A stretch of DNA of 55,671 bases from CAYLSV01 sp964386435 (GTDB lineage: Bacteria > Planctomycetota > Phycisphaerae > Tepidisphaerales > Tepidisphaeraceae), in assembly GCA_964386435.1 (NCBI GenBank), contig CAYLSV010000014.1, positions 1-55,671 of the forward strand, given 5' to 3'. This document shows positions 25,352 to 34,256 of this stretch, one piece after another. The stretch's first letter is position 1. Each line of letters begins with the position of its first letter. The translations under genes and the position numbers were made by a program. The notes below the pieces were generated by a model. It was not told where the DNA came from and did no database searches. It saw nothing but the letters and a program-made list of their open reading frames with translations.

Positions 25352-27006
25352 ATGAGCAGGCGGCTGCGGGAAGCACTAATCTGGGGCGGCTGCGGCGTGG
25401 TGCTGTTGGTGCTCGTCGGCGGGGCGATCGGACTGTGGTGGGTGCGGGGGCAGCCCGCGCGGGAGGTGGCCGAGGCCCAGCGGCGGTTGGCGGCGGCGGG
25501 GGTGGCGACAACGCTCGAGGCGTACCGCCAGCGGCCGGCGAGGGGTGGGGTGAATTTGGCGTTGCCGTTCCTCGCGGCGGGCGAGCTGCGGGAGGCGTTG
25601 CCGCCGGCATTCGACTACGGCGAGCTGCCGCCGCTGGCGACGTTCGGGCAGGCGTTGGACCCGGCCGAAGTCGAGGCCGAGCGGGAGGCAGCCCGGCAGC
25701 GGATCCTTCAGGGCCGCCGGGAGTGGGCCGAGCTGTCGGGGCAGATCCAGATGGACCCGCAGACGCAGGCACTGCTCGGCAACCAACCTGGTCCGGACGA
25801 TCCGATCACGCCGGAAGAGGTCGACGCCGAACGCCCCAGGCCGCCGGCCGAGGCGTGGGCGGAACTGCGGGCGGGCCTCGCGGCGAACCGATTGCTGCTG
25901 GACGAGCTCGACGCCGCGTGGCAGCCGCTGGCCGAGGGGCAGCCGTGGACCGGCGACTTTGGCGTCGACCGGCTGCCCGAGGGGCAGACGCCGAAGGAGG
26001 TGGACTTGGATCTGTACATCACGCTCCGCGAGATCGGCCAGTTGCTGCTCGCGGCCGATGCCCACTTGGCCGCGGCCGAGGGTCGGGCGGACGACGCGGT
26101 CCGCCGGCTGACGCAGATCGCCCACCTGGCCGCCGCTGTTGATGCCGATGCACGAGAGGTCATCATATCGATGGTGGCCACCCAACTGTGGCAATCCGCG
26201 GCCGAAGGCGTGATGCGGCTCGCCCCGGTGCTGGCCGATGCCGACCCGGCCGAACTGGCCCGGCTGCGCCGGAGGTTGTTGGAGCCCCGGTCGATTCACA
26301 TCGACGCGACCTTCCACGACGAGGTCGCCAGCATGTGGCTGACGATGCAGGCCGAGCGTGACGCGATGCCGCGGGAAGTGGAGTTGGCCGCCAAGCCTTC
26401 GGCCGATTGGTGGCTGGCGGTGCTGGAGTCGGGGGCCAACGCCGCGCCTGATTGGCCGACCGCCGAGCGGGCGCTGCGGCAGGCGGACGATGCGTTGGAC
26501 GTCATAGAGGCCGGCGAGGGCGGGCCGCTGGCGACGTTGGTGCCGCTGGCGGACCATGCCTGGAAGATGAGTCACACCGCCGAGGCCCACCGGCGGCTGG
26601 CGTTGCTCGGATTGGCGATCGCGGCCGACGGCGGGGCGGACTTGCCGGACGACGTGGCGGCGGGGCCTGGCGCCGCCGATCCGCATCGCCCGAACGCTGG
26701 CCGTTCCCGCGCTCGCGCTGCAACACATCGTCGAGCCAGCCTTGGTCGACTNNNNNNNNNNCGGACGACGTGGCGGCGTGGCCGGTCGAGCGGTGGGGTC
26801 TGCCGCCGGAGACGCTGATCGACCCGATGACCGCCAAGCCCTTCCGCCTGGCCCGCCCCGGCCGCACCGCCACCGAGCCGTGGGCAAAACGTCTGCGGCT
26901 CTACAGCGTCGGCCGCAACGAGGAAGACGACGGTGGCCGCCCACCGACGGAGCAGGAACGGTGGGGCGATGTTGTGCTGTTCCTCGACGATCCGCCTGCG
27001 GCGTGA
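25352..27006 (+). CDS. Membrane-anchored hypothetical protein, paralogue 2 (interrupted by assembly gap)
   Basis: Starts ATG 25352, MSRRLREALIWGGCGVVLLV, one N-terminal helix, then a long helical region as in paralogue 1. The frame breaks near 26663 and resumes in another frame after ten N (26752-26761). The 17-bp word CGGACGACGTGGCGGCG occurs at 26646-26662 and again at 26762-26778. Removing the 116 nt between the two copies restores one frame, reading LPDDVAAWPVERWGLPPETL and IDPMTAKPFRL, which aligns with paralogue 1. The gene is therefore probably intact and the insert an assembly error. The C-terminal addition after PFRL (about 50 residues, ending FLDDPPAA) is specific to this copy. Confidence 0.75.
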
Positions 27007-27036
27007 GACGTCAGCGGCTCGCACAAGGTCTGCCCG

Positions 27037-27128
27037 CCGGACCTGCGGCACGTGGTGCCGCGGCTATCGCAACCGGGCGCTCTTGTGATCTCGATAGCAA
27101 TAGCCGCGGCACCACGTGCCGCAGGTCC
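27037..27128. repeat. Palindrome family C, copy 1
   Basis: Left arm CCGGACCTGCGGCACGTGGT and GCCGCGGCTA (from 27037); right arm TAGCCGCGGCACCACGTGCC and GCAGGTCC (27101-27128). The loop is about 33 nt and has its own short inverted pieces (CTATCGC/GATAGC). The same family lies at 48775-48864. The region 27007-27236 holds no gene. Confidence 0.9.
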
Positions 27129-27236
27129 AGCCGGCGGAGGTGACGCGACACGCTCCGCTGACGCCACGGTAATCCGATGGTGGAAGCACACGCCGCGTCG
27201 ACCAACCGACGTGCAAGCGGCTCCGGTCGGCGGCGG

Positions 27237-27716
27237 TCATCCCGCTTTGTCGCCCGCGATGGTTTGCCCGCACTCGGGGCAGCGGCCGCTGGTGTTGGCG
27301 GTGAGGTTGTAGCCGCAGGCGGGGCAGCGGCGGGGCAGGTGTTGGCGGAAGTATGGCCGCATCTGCCGCCGCCGGTGGACGACGAGGTAGCTGAAGAACG
27401 CCAGCAAGGTGATGATGTTCAGGAACAGCCCAGTTCGGGCACCGGACTCTCGAAGGTTCAGGCGGGTCTCGATGAGGATGGTCAGCGGCGTGATTACCAA
27501 AATGATGCAGGCGAGGTACGCAATGAACCACCGAGTCCAGAACCACCGCGTCGGCTTCGTCGCCAGCAGGGCCCGGTCGTGGAGGACCTTCGCCTGCTCC
27601 GGCGGCTCGTCGCGGAGTTCCGGATAGTTGCCCGGCTCCTCTCGCCAGTGGATGATGTTGAAGTCGTCGGCGTCCGGCACGGCTCGGCCCACGGCGAACA
27701 TAGTGCGAGAGACCAA
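27237..27716 (-). CDS. Membrane protein with C-terminal zinc ribbon
   Basis: 159 residues, with two membrane helices (about 60-82 FWTRWFIAYLACIILVITPL and 95-112 GLFLNIITLLAFFSYLVV). The cytoplasmic end carries a zinc ribbon RRCPACGYNLTANTSGRC followed by PECGQ. The CPxCGY(N/D)LT.N.SG.CPECG ribbon is a well-known planctomycete signature in small membrane proteins of unknown function. A second possible start is MFAVGRAVPDADD at 27701. It is convergent with the membrane paralogue across palindrome C and upstream of nothing obvious on its strand. Confidence 0.8.
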   Translation of the reverse strand: MVSRTMFAVGRAVPDADDFNIIHWREEPGNYPELRDEPPEQAKVLHDRALLATKPTRWFWTRWFIAYLACIILVITPLTILIETRLNLRESGARTGLFLNIITLLAFFSYLVVHRRRQMRPYFRQHLPRRCPACGYNLTANTSGRCPECGQTIAGDKAG

Positions 27717-27730
27717 GGTAGTGCGGGCGT

Positions 27731-27812
27731 CGCTGAAACCCCCACCGCCGCGTAGCGNNNNNNNNNNCCCTCGGCTGCGTGTGTAGCCCCGCCGCTACGC
27801 GGCGGTGGGGGC
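27731..27812. repeat. Palindrome family B interrupted by a 10-N gap
   Basis: Left arm CGTCGCTGAAACCCCCACCG and CCGCGTAGCG (27729-27757) and right arm GTAGCCCCGCCGCTACGCGG and CGGTGGGGGC (27783-27812). N run at 27758-27767. Located between the zinc-ribbon gene and hisA. Confidence 0.85.
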
Positions 27813-27826
27813 TTGGGCAGCGTGGC

Positions 27827-28565
27827 TCAGGTTGTGGCGGCGAGGGCTTGGCTCAGTGTGAAGCGGCCGTCGAAGAGGGCTCGGCCGATGATGAGGCCGT
27901 GGACGGGGGTGTGGGCGAACCCGTGGACGTGGTCGAGGGTGCCGACGCCGCCGCTGGCGATGACGGGGATGTCGGTGGCTTGAGCGAGTTCGATTGTGCC
28001 GTCGAGGTCGGGNNNNNNNNNNTTGGAGCATGCCGTCGCGGGCGACGTCGGTGTAGAGGATCGCGCCCAGGTTGCTGCCGGCGTACTGCTTGGCGAGGTC
28101 GAGGACGGTTTGGTCGGTCGTCTCCTGCCACGCGGCGGCGGCGACCTTCCCGCTCTTGCCGTCGAGGGCGAGGGTCAGGCGGGGCGGCATGCCGTCCTCG
28201 GCGAGCAGGGCGGCGAACCACTCGGGATCGCGGACGGCCTGGGTGCCGACGACGGCGCGGGTGCAGCCGGCGTCGAGCAGGCGGCGAACGTCGCCGGTTG
28301 ATCGCACCCCGCCGCCGGCCTGGACCTTCAGGCCGCTTCCGGCCAGCTCGGCGATGGTCTCGAGGTGGACGAATTGTCCCGCTTTGGCCCCGTCGAGGTC
28401 CACGACGTGCAACCACCGGGCCCCGGCGTCGGCGTACTGCCTGGCCACGTCGATCGGGGCGACGTCGTAATCGATTTGTCGGCCGTAATCGCCCTGCTGG
28501 AGGCGGACGACGCGATTGGCGCGGAGGTCGATGGACGGATAAAGCGTCAGTCTGTCGCGTGGCAT
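27827..28565 (-). CDS. hisA: Phosphoribosyl-ProFAR isomerase HisA (10-N gap inside)
   Basis: Histidine biosynthesis, fourth step: isomerises ProFAR to PRFAR in a TIM barrel. Start at MPRDRLTLYPSIDLRANRVV (catalytic Asp in SIDLR). Then RLQQGDYGRQIDYDVAPIDV, VVDLDGAKAG, VQAGGGVRSTGDVRRLLDAG, AVVGTQAVRDPEWF, LALDGKSGKV (second catalytic Asp) and ILYTDVARDGMLQ. Ten N (28013-28022) follow, then PDLDGTIELAQATDIPVIAS, GGVGTLDHVHG and a normal end. Family alignment predicts only about one codon (Gly) in the gap, so the apparent frame break comes from the fixed-size filler, not a mutation. No other his genes are adjacent. Confidence 0.93.
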
Positions 28566-28755
28566 GGGCGGCACAGGTTACGCCAATTGCTTGCTGTGTG
28601 AGGCGGATGACACACAATTGGTGAAGAAGCGTCGCAACGTCCGAAACATGTTCAATGGGGCGGCGTCGCTTGAGTAGCATCCGGCTGCGGCCATTGCTGC
28701 CCGGTTGGTGGGCGACAGACGTTTTCCCGCCCGACGTGACACCCGAGGATTATCC

Positions 28756-30201
28756 ATGAACATCACCGCGACCCGCGACTTCGCCGCCGAGCAACTCGAG
28801 CCCCGCCGTTTGCTGGCCGACAGCCAACTCACGCCGGGCTTCATTGAAGTCATCGACGTCTTCGACGACAACGGCAACCAGCTGAACACCAACGTCATCG
28901 AGATCCCGTTCGAGGGCGCGATCCAGGTCGTCGACGGCAGCGGCGTCTCGCTGCGGGGCGGGGCGGTCAACCCGATCAGCCAGAAGGACAAGCGGATTGT
29001 CGTCGACGTGTTCAACGTTCGCGTCAAGCCGGGCACGAACAACCGGGTGCTGCAGTTCCAGACCGAGAACCTGGTCACGATGGGCGGGCAGCTTTACTTC
29101 TACGGCGAGGGCATTCAGGATGGCAACGGCGACGCCATCCGCCAGGAGCCGGGCGTGAGCCGGATGCGCATGCCCCGCGGCCTCGACAAGTGGGCGACGA
29201 CGCAGGCGCTGCGGCAGTACCGCATGTACTTCCGCGAGTACGCCAGCGGCGAGAACTTCAGCGACGCCACCGCGCCGCTGGCCGGGACGATTTTCACTGA
29301 CGAGGTCAACCGCGAGGCGTTGGACTTCGTGCTCCGCCTGCGGGTCGACCGCGGCGAGATCACGGCCCAGGCCAAGGACGAGGCGATGGCCCGCTTCGAC
29401 AGCGACTTCGCCAAAGCGGTGGTCCCTGACGCCTCGCTGCGGGCCGGGCTCGTGAGCCTGACCGGCACGATCGGCGAGCCGGCGATCGCGGCAATGCTCG
29501 ACGGCGAGAACATTGAGGACCGGCCTTGGAGCGTGATCGACTTCTCCAGCGACATCTCCGATTCGGCCCCGATCGCCGAGACGATCAACGACAAGGGCAA
29601 GATCCGCACGCTGATCCGCCCGTCGCTCCGCGGCGAGTTCTTCACCGCCCTGGGTTCGGTGCTGGCCCACGAGTCGATCCACCAGGACACCGGCAACACG
29701 GTGAACGAGGAGATCGTGGCCAACGCGATCGAGACGTTCGTCTATGCCGAGCAGATCAAGACCTACCCGATTGTCGCCCGCACCGAGACGCAGCTGACCA
29801 AGGCGCTCAACGGCCGGCTGCTGGGCCTGCTCAACAGCGGCGGCAGCGCCGTGCCGCGGGTGGGCCTCAACAACGCGCCCCGCGACACCGGCGACAACGT
29901 ATTCGTCGACGACCAAGGCCAGCAGGGCACCGGCTTTGGCAACAGCCTGCCGACGAGCTTCCGCGACGACGTGACGTTCGAGTACGTGCAGCGCCGCTTC
30001 AACACCGGCCAGACGCCGTTGAACGACACGGTCAAGCAGATGCTCGTGAACCTCAACGGCCTGGATTCCATCGCCGACATCGAGGGCAACCTGTTCAGCG
30101 ACGACATCATCGACCAGATCGACGCCCGCCAAACGGTGATCAGCAACCAGGACGCCGTCTTCCTCGCCGGCCGCCTGGGCTTGGTCTGGTTCCTCGTTTG
30201 A
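28756..30201 (+). CDS. LEPR-XLL surface protein with a HExxH putative metalloprotease site
   Basis: 481 residues from ATG 28756. The N-terminus MNITATRDFAAEQLEPRRLL contains the LEPR-XLL motif that marks surface or exported proteins in planctomycetes. No classical hydrophobic signal precedes it. A beta-rich N-terminal half (residues about 25-140) is followed by a helical region with LAHESIHQDTGNTVNEEIVA then NAIETF. HESIH lies at residues 305-309, and the following EExxAN spacing is reminiscent of the Glu ligand region of HExxH peptidases such as the ImmA/IrrE type. The gene stands alone; palindrome D follows it. Protease activity is inference from the motif only. Confidence 0.75.
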   Translation: MNITATRDFAAEQLEPRRLLADSQLTPGFIEVIDVFDDNGNQLNTNVIEIPFEGAIQVVDGSGVSLRGGAVNPISQKDKRIVVDVFNVRVKPGTNNRVLQFQTENLVTMGGQLYFYGEGIQDGNGDAIRQEPGVSRMRMPRGLDKWATTQALRQYRMYFREYASGENFSDATAPLAGTIFTDEVNREALDFVLRLRVDRGEITAQAKDEAMARFDSDFAKAVVPDASLRAGLVSLTGTIGEPAIAAMLDGENIEDRPWSVIDFSSDISDSAPIAETINDKGKIRTLIRPSLRGEFFTALGSVLAHESIHQDTGNTVNEEIVANAIETFVYAEQIKTYPIVARTETQLTKALNGRLLGLLNSGGSAVPRVGLNNAPRDTGDNVFVDDQGQQGTGFGNSLPTSFRDDVTFEYVQRRFNTGQTPLNDTVKQMLVNLNGLDSIADIEGNLFSDDIIDQIDARQTVISNQDAVFLAGRLGLVWFLV

Positions 30202-30220
30202 TCCGACCGCTTGAACAACG

Positions 30221-30310
30221 TGAGGTAGCTGCGACTCGGCGAGTCGCAGTCCGGGACGCGGACCCAAGGTTCCACCGGACTGCGNNNNNNNNNNCCGCAG
30301 CTACCTCGCT
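30221..30310. repeat. Palindrome family D interrupted by a 10-N gap
   Basis: Outer arms GAGGTAGCTGCG and CCGCAGCTACCTC; inner palindromes GCGACTCGGCGAGTCGC and CAGTCCGG/CCGGACTG. N run 30285-30294. A half-element with the same GAGGTAGCTGCGG start lies near 48896-48925. The rest of 30202-30487 shows no gene; an AGGAG precedes the next start. Confidence 0.85.
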
Positions 30311-30487
30311 TCTTTGACTCGCACGACTGTCAACGGCAGTGGCTTGAGGCAAATTCTTACCGGACCGGACCCGTGGCATTCGTCGCGGGTTTGGTCCTGC
30401 GCGGCCCAAGCCTCACCGGCGGCGGACCGATAGCAGTGGAGCGGCCGCGGCTGGAATCCGGGGCCGGCACAGGATCAGGAGAACGCC

Positions 30488-31024
30488 ATGCACATGACCT
30501 ACCACGGCCGGTCGATCCCGGCACCGGGCCGCGCCCTGCACAACCGACCCGGCATCCGCATCGGCGAGGTGCTGGTCCGCCAGGGCACGCTCACGCCCGA
30601 TCAGGTCCGCCAGATCACCGACGCCCAGCTCACCAGCGGCCGCCCGTTCGGCGACCTTGCCGAACGGCTTTTCGGCGTCGACCCGCGGGCCGTGGAAGAC
30701 GCGTGGGTCACGCAGTTCTGCAGCCACGCCCCAACGCTCGACCCGGCCGATTTGCCGCTGGACGAGGACTGCCTGGGCCGCATCAACCGCCGCCAGGCAT
30801 GGCAGTTCCAGAGCATCCCCATCGGCCACACCGACGACGGCCATCTGCAGGTGCTCACCCATGCCGACAACCTTGTCCGCGGCCTGAATTTCGCCGCCCG
30901 GACGTTCGACGAGCCGGTCATGATGCTCCTCGCCAAGCGGGCGGACGTGGAGACCCTGCTCACCGAACACTACCCCGTCGCCGACCACATCAAGCAGTAC
31001 GCGAGGCGGTTTGAGGCGGTGTGA
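30488..31024 (+). CDS. Stand-alone GspE/PilB N-terminal (MshEN-like) domain protein
   Basis: 178 residues with a good AGGAG 6-10 nt before the ATG. The core RIGEVLVRQGTLTPDQVRQI, TDAQLTSGRPFGDLAERLFG and VEDAWVTQF matches the N-terminal domain of type II secretion/type IV pilus ATPases. The second half continues with DLPLDEDCLGRINRRQAWQF and DGHLQVLTHADNLV, the usual second MshEN-like repeat. There is no Walker A ATPase domain in or after the gene, so this is not a truncated GspE in the ordinary sense. In other proteins the domain binds cyclic di-GMP or partners; that role is inference. Confidence 0.8.
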   Translation: MHMTYHGRSIPAPGRALHNRPGIRIGEVLVRQGTLTPDQVRQITDAQLTSGRPFGDLAERLFGVDPRAVEDAWVTQFCSHAPTLDPADLPLDEDCLGRINRRQAWQFQSIPIGHTDDGHLQVLTHADNLVRGLNFAARTFDEPVMMLLAKRADVETLLTEHYPVADHIKQYARRFEAV

Positions 31025-31066
31025 GATTAACACCAGCGCCAGCAGCACCCGTCATCAACATGGGTA

Positions 31067-31176
31067 AAGAAGCCGAGGGGAGCGCGNNNNNNNNNNCGAT
31101 CACCCGGATCCCCTGCTGCGAGAACCGTTCGCAGATCGTGATCCGGGTGATCGCTTCGCTCTCCCCTCGGCTTCTC
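31067..31176. repeat. Palindrome family E, long copy with 10-N gap
   Basis: Outer arms AAGAAGCCGAGGGGAGCG (from 31067) and CGCTCTCCCCTCGGCTTCT (to 31176). Inside, CGATCACCCGGATC pairs with GATCCGGGTGATCG and AGAACCGTTC is a small palindrome-like centre. N run 31087-31096. Separates the MshEN-like gene from the convergent CYTH gene. Confidence 0.9.
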
Positions 31177-31190
31177 AACCAAAAACGGTC

Positions 31191-31757
31191 TCACTCGTCG
31201 AACCGCAGCTCCGTCCCGCCGTGCTCCCGCAGGTGGGCGGCGATCATCGTGCTGTACGCCGCATCTTCCTGCGGCAGCTCGTCCCAACCCAGCTTTCGGC
31301 GGAGGGTGAGCACCGCCGTCTCGTCCGGGCCTTCGATTTCGGCGAACGTGCCGAGTTGGGGCAACTCGTCCAGTTCCACCGTGCAGCCGTCGAGGTGGTA
31401 GCTTTCGCGGACCTTTTCGAACACCAGCGTCGGCCCGAAGCCAAGGTGCTTGAACGCGGCCAAGGCGGCGTCGGGGTCGGTCACGCCGAACTCGTGCTCC
31501 TCCCGGCTCTTCACCGCCGAGGGCTGCCGCGGGCCCTTGAACGTCACGACGAACTTGTCGGCCCCCGCGTCGTCCAGCCGCCGCTTACGCCGCATGCGGA
31601 ACCCACAACCCGCCCCGCTCAGCCGCGCCTCGGGCGTGTCGAGGAACGTGTTCTGCTCCATCACCCGCCCCAGCGGCTCGGCCCCCGCCTCGGTTAGCGC
31701 CCGGCGGGCGGCCTCGTGGTCCGAACAACGCAGCTTGATCTCGACTTCGGTGGCCAT
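31191..31757 (-). CDS. CYTH domain protein (class IV adenylate cyclase/triphosphate tunnel enzyme)
   Basis: 188 residues starting MATEVEIKLRCSDHEAARRA, with the ExExK motif (EVEIK) that binds metal-triphosphate in CYTH enzymes. Further charged tunnel strands: EQNTFLDTPEARL, GCGFRMRRKRR, KFVVTFKGPRQPSAVKSREE, VELDELPQLGTFAEIEGPDE. The family includes CyaB adenylate cyclases and inorganic triphosphatases or thiamine triphosphatases; the TVELDELP.LGTFAEIEG segment is typical of the class IV cyclase group. The exact substrate cannot be decided from sequence. Complete, family length, convergent with the MshEN-like gene. Confidence 0.9.
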   Translation of the reverse strand: MATEVEIKLRCSDHEAARRALTEAGAEPLGRVMEQNTFLDTPEARLSGAGCGFRMRRKRRLDDAGADKFVVTFKGPRQPSAVKSREEHEFGVTDPDAALAAFKHLGFGPTLVFEKVRESYHLDGCTVELDELPQLGTFAEIEGPDETAVLTLRRKLGWDELPQEDAAYSTMIAAHLREHGGTELRFDE

Positions 31758-31970
31758 GAATCGTTCCTGGGCGGGTCCGCCGCCACCATAGCCGCTGCCG
31801 GGTGCAACCGCGGCCGTGTGTCAGGATGACCGACCGCGACCGACTTCCCTGCCGGAACGCCCCGCAGAATCTGACGTGCAGAAACAACCGATGCCGGTTA
31901 CGCTGGCCCGACCCGGCATTTCCGCCGGCCGATTGACGCGGACGACGGATCATCGACGCCGGACTGGATC

Positions 31971-33887
31971 ATGGAACAGGCGACCCGCCGCTACATTCTC
32001 CGCGTTCTCATCATCCACGCCGGCCTTCTGGCCGTGGTGGCGGCCGTCACGTTGTTCGGGGCCTACCAGGTCTACCAAGCCGCCGCCCTTCGCAGCGAGG
32101 AGCAGGCCGCCGACCGCCAGCAACTCATCGCCCGGCAGACGGCAGGCTCGCTCGAGAACTACTTCGACGCCATTGTCAGCAACCTCGATTTGCTCCGCCG
32201 CGTTGAATCCGAAGGGTTACGCCCCAACCCCGTCGGCCGCCGCCTGCCGCCGAACCGCCCGACGCCGGCGGGCGACACCCGTGCCGAGCGGGCCCAAACC
32301 TTCGCCGCCGCCCCGTCGCTGTGGGCCCAGCTCAGCGACCGCACCGCCGGGCTCGTGGTGTGCGACACGCAGTTCGACTCGATTGTGCTGGCCTTGGCCC
32401 CGCCGGAGGACGTGCGGGAAATTCGGGCGCTGGTGGCCGAAAACGCCGCCCTCACCGGCAACGTTGACGGCCCGACCGTCAGCCGCCCGGTGACCATGGC
32501 CGAGTCGGGCCGGCAGGCCGCCCTCGTCACCGTGCCGGCGGGGGAGAGCGGGCGATACCACCTGATCAGCGTCGTCGAGCTGCAGGATTTGCGCGACCGC
32601 TTTTTCGGCAGCCTGAGCAACACCCGCATCCCGCCGCTGCTGCTCGACGGCAACGGCGTGATCGTCAGCGCCGCCGACGCCACCAACATCGGCCGGCCCA
32701 TGCCGGAGATCGTCAACGCCCAAAACCTCGGCGGCCAGGTCAGCGAAGTCCTTGCCACCCGCACCGCCAAAACCTTCATCCGCCACGACCCCATCGAGAT
32801 CGGCGGCGTCCGGGTCGACGGGGCGATGGTCACCATCCAGCCGGTCAACGTCGCCGGGCAAACGTGGTTCATCGGCCTCGTCCAGGATCTGAGCCGGGTC
32901 AACGCCGTCGTCAACGAGACTTACCGCGACGCCTTCGTCTGGGCCACCTTCGTCATCATCGCCGCCCTGGGCGTGCTGCTGAGCACGAGCATCAGCGCCA
33001 TCCGCGGCCGCAGCCGGCTCGAGCGGCTGCGCAGCGAGATGGTCGAGCGGGAACTGCAAATGCTCGACGACGAGCTGGAAGCGGCCCGCAAGATCCAGCT
33101 CAACTGGCTGCCCAAGGAACGCGAGCAGTTCGGCGGCGTCAGCGTCGCGGCGGTCAACACGCCGGCCAGCCACATCAGCGGCGATTTCTACGACTTCTTC
33201 GAGCTCGGCGACGGCCGGATCGCACTCTCCATCGGCGACGTCACCGGCCACGGCATGGCCGCGGCATTCCTGATGGCCACCACGCAGCTGCTGGTCCGCA
33301 CCTCCCTTGAACGCACCGGCGACCCCGGCCGGGTGCTCAAGTACGTCAACAAGCAACTCGCCCGGCAAGTCTTCGGCGGCCAGTTCGTGACCATGCTCGT
33401 GACCGTCTACGACCCGCAGAGCCGCGAGTTGGTGACCGCCAGTGCCGGCCATCACCCGCCGCTGCTGCTCGCCGGCGGCAAGTTCCAGAAGCTGCCGACC
33501 ACCAGCGGTTTGGTCCTGGGCGTCGATGAGGACGTCGCCTACGACGTCACCACCCACACCCTGCCCGCCGACGCCCGCGGTTTGCTCCTCTACACCGACG
33601 GCCTGATCGAAGCTCAAAACGCCGTCGGCGACCGCTACAGCCTCGACCAGCTTTGCGACGAGCTCCCCGGTGACATCACCGCCGCCGGCAGCCTCGCCGA
33701 GGAGGTCATCCTCACCATCGACCGCTTCAGCGAGGGCCAGGAATACGACGACGATCTCACCCTCGTTGCGGTCACCTTCGACCCCGCCCCGAGTCACTCC
33801 CCCGCCCCCCTCCCCCCGCCCCCCACGACCCCGCCGCCGTCGGCTGAACGCCCGTCAGCCACTTGCCCCACCGCCACCACTGCCTAG
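31971..33887 (+). CDS. Sensor serine phosphatase, RsbU/SpoIIE type
   Basis: 638 residues. An N-terminal helix (about 9-30) and a second helix (about 325-346, FVWATFVIIAALGVLLS) bracket a periplasmic dCache-like sensor domain (residues 45-320). A coiled-coil linker (MVERELQMLDDELEAARKIQ) leads to a PP2C/SpoIIE phosphatase domain with ISGDFYDFFEL, IGDVTGHGMAAAFLMATTQL, TASAGHHPPLLLAGG, YTDGLIEAQNAVGDRYSLD and DDDLTLVAV. Metal-binding Asp residues are present. Such proteins dephosphorylate anti-anti-sigma factors in partner-switching control; no partner STAS or kinase gene is adjacent. The tail is Pro/Thr-rich. Signal sensed is unknown. Confidence 0.92.
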   Translation: MEQATRRYILRVLIIHAGLLAVVAAVTLFGAYQVYQAAALRSEEQAADRQQLIARQTAGSLENYFDAIVSNLDLLRRVESEGLRPNPVGRRLPPNRPTPAGDTRAERAQTFAAAPSLWAQLSDRTAGLVVCDTQFDSIVLALAPPEDVREIRALVAENAALTGNVDGPTVSRPVTMAESGRQAALVTVPAGESGRYHLISVVELQDLRDRFFGSLSNTRIPPLLLDGNGVIVSAADATNIGRPMPEIVNAQNLGGQVSEVLATRTAKTFIRHDPIEIGGVRVDGAMVTIQPVNVAGQTWFIGLVQDLSRVNAVVNETYRDAFVWATFVIIAALGVLLSTSISAIRGRSRLERLRSEMVERELQMLDDELEAARKIQLNWLPKEREQFGGVSVAAVNTPASHISGDFYDFFELGDGRIALSIGDVTGHGMAAAFLMATTQLLVRTSLERTGDPGRVLKYVNKQLARQVFGGQFVTMLVTVYDPQSRELVTASAGHHPPLLLAGGKFQKLPTTSGLVLGVDEDVAYDVTTHTLPADARGLLLYTDGLIEAQNAVGDRYSLDQLCDELPGDITAAGSLAEEVILTIDRFSEGQEYDDDLTLVAVTFDPAPSHSPAPLPPPPTTPPPSAERPSATCPTATTA

Positions 33888-33921
33888 ACTGCGCCCCGCA
33901 CCCGCCGGTGCGACCCCACGC

Positions 33922-33992
33922 GGGGCTATAGTGAAATGGGATCACGCCACCATGGCATGGTGGTATTCTGGGTTCGAATCCCAGTAGCTCCA
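33922..33992 (+). tRNA. tRNA-Ala (anticodon GGC)
   Basis: Acceptor GGGGCTA (33922-33928) pairs with TAGCTCC (33985-33991) with a G3:U70 wobble, the alanine identity element. D arm GTGA/TCAC; anticodon stem CCACC/GGTGG with 7-nt loop ATGGCAT giving anticodon GGC at 33954-33956 after T33; T arm CTGGG-TTCGAAT-CCCAG; discriminator A33992. CCA is not encoded. Reads GCC codons. Confidence 0.95.
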
Positions 33993-34256
33993 CTCTCCCG
34001 CATCTCGCGGCAAGTCCAACAGCAAGTCGATCGGTGTCTCAGGGAGAGCTGTTAGATCTGCTGGTTCAAACGGATCTCTTCGAACACCACCGACAGGATC
34101 GGCCGCTTCGCACGGTCATCAGCCGTAGCCCTTTTGGCGGACAGAGCTTGCGTCACTTCAACCGTGAAGAGTGCCGAGTGCGTGGCATCCGATGCATCGT
34201 GATGCATGACGTCAATCTCGAGTCGAAGCGCGGTGGGTTCCTCGTCTAGTAGTCGG
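33993..34256. other. tRNA-flanking stretch without a clear gene
   Basis: One 71-codon ORF (GTG 34034 to 34249, plus strand) has no recognisable family and codon use unlike the neighbours. I do not call it. The stretch separates the tRNA from a decayed transposase. Confidence 0.4.

Noticed and set aside
34034..34249. 71-codon ORF after tRNA-Ala
   Set aside because: No family, GTG start without ribosome-binding site, unlike neighbour codon use.
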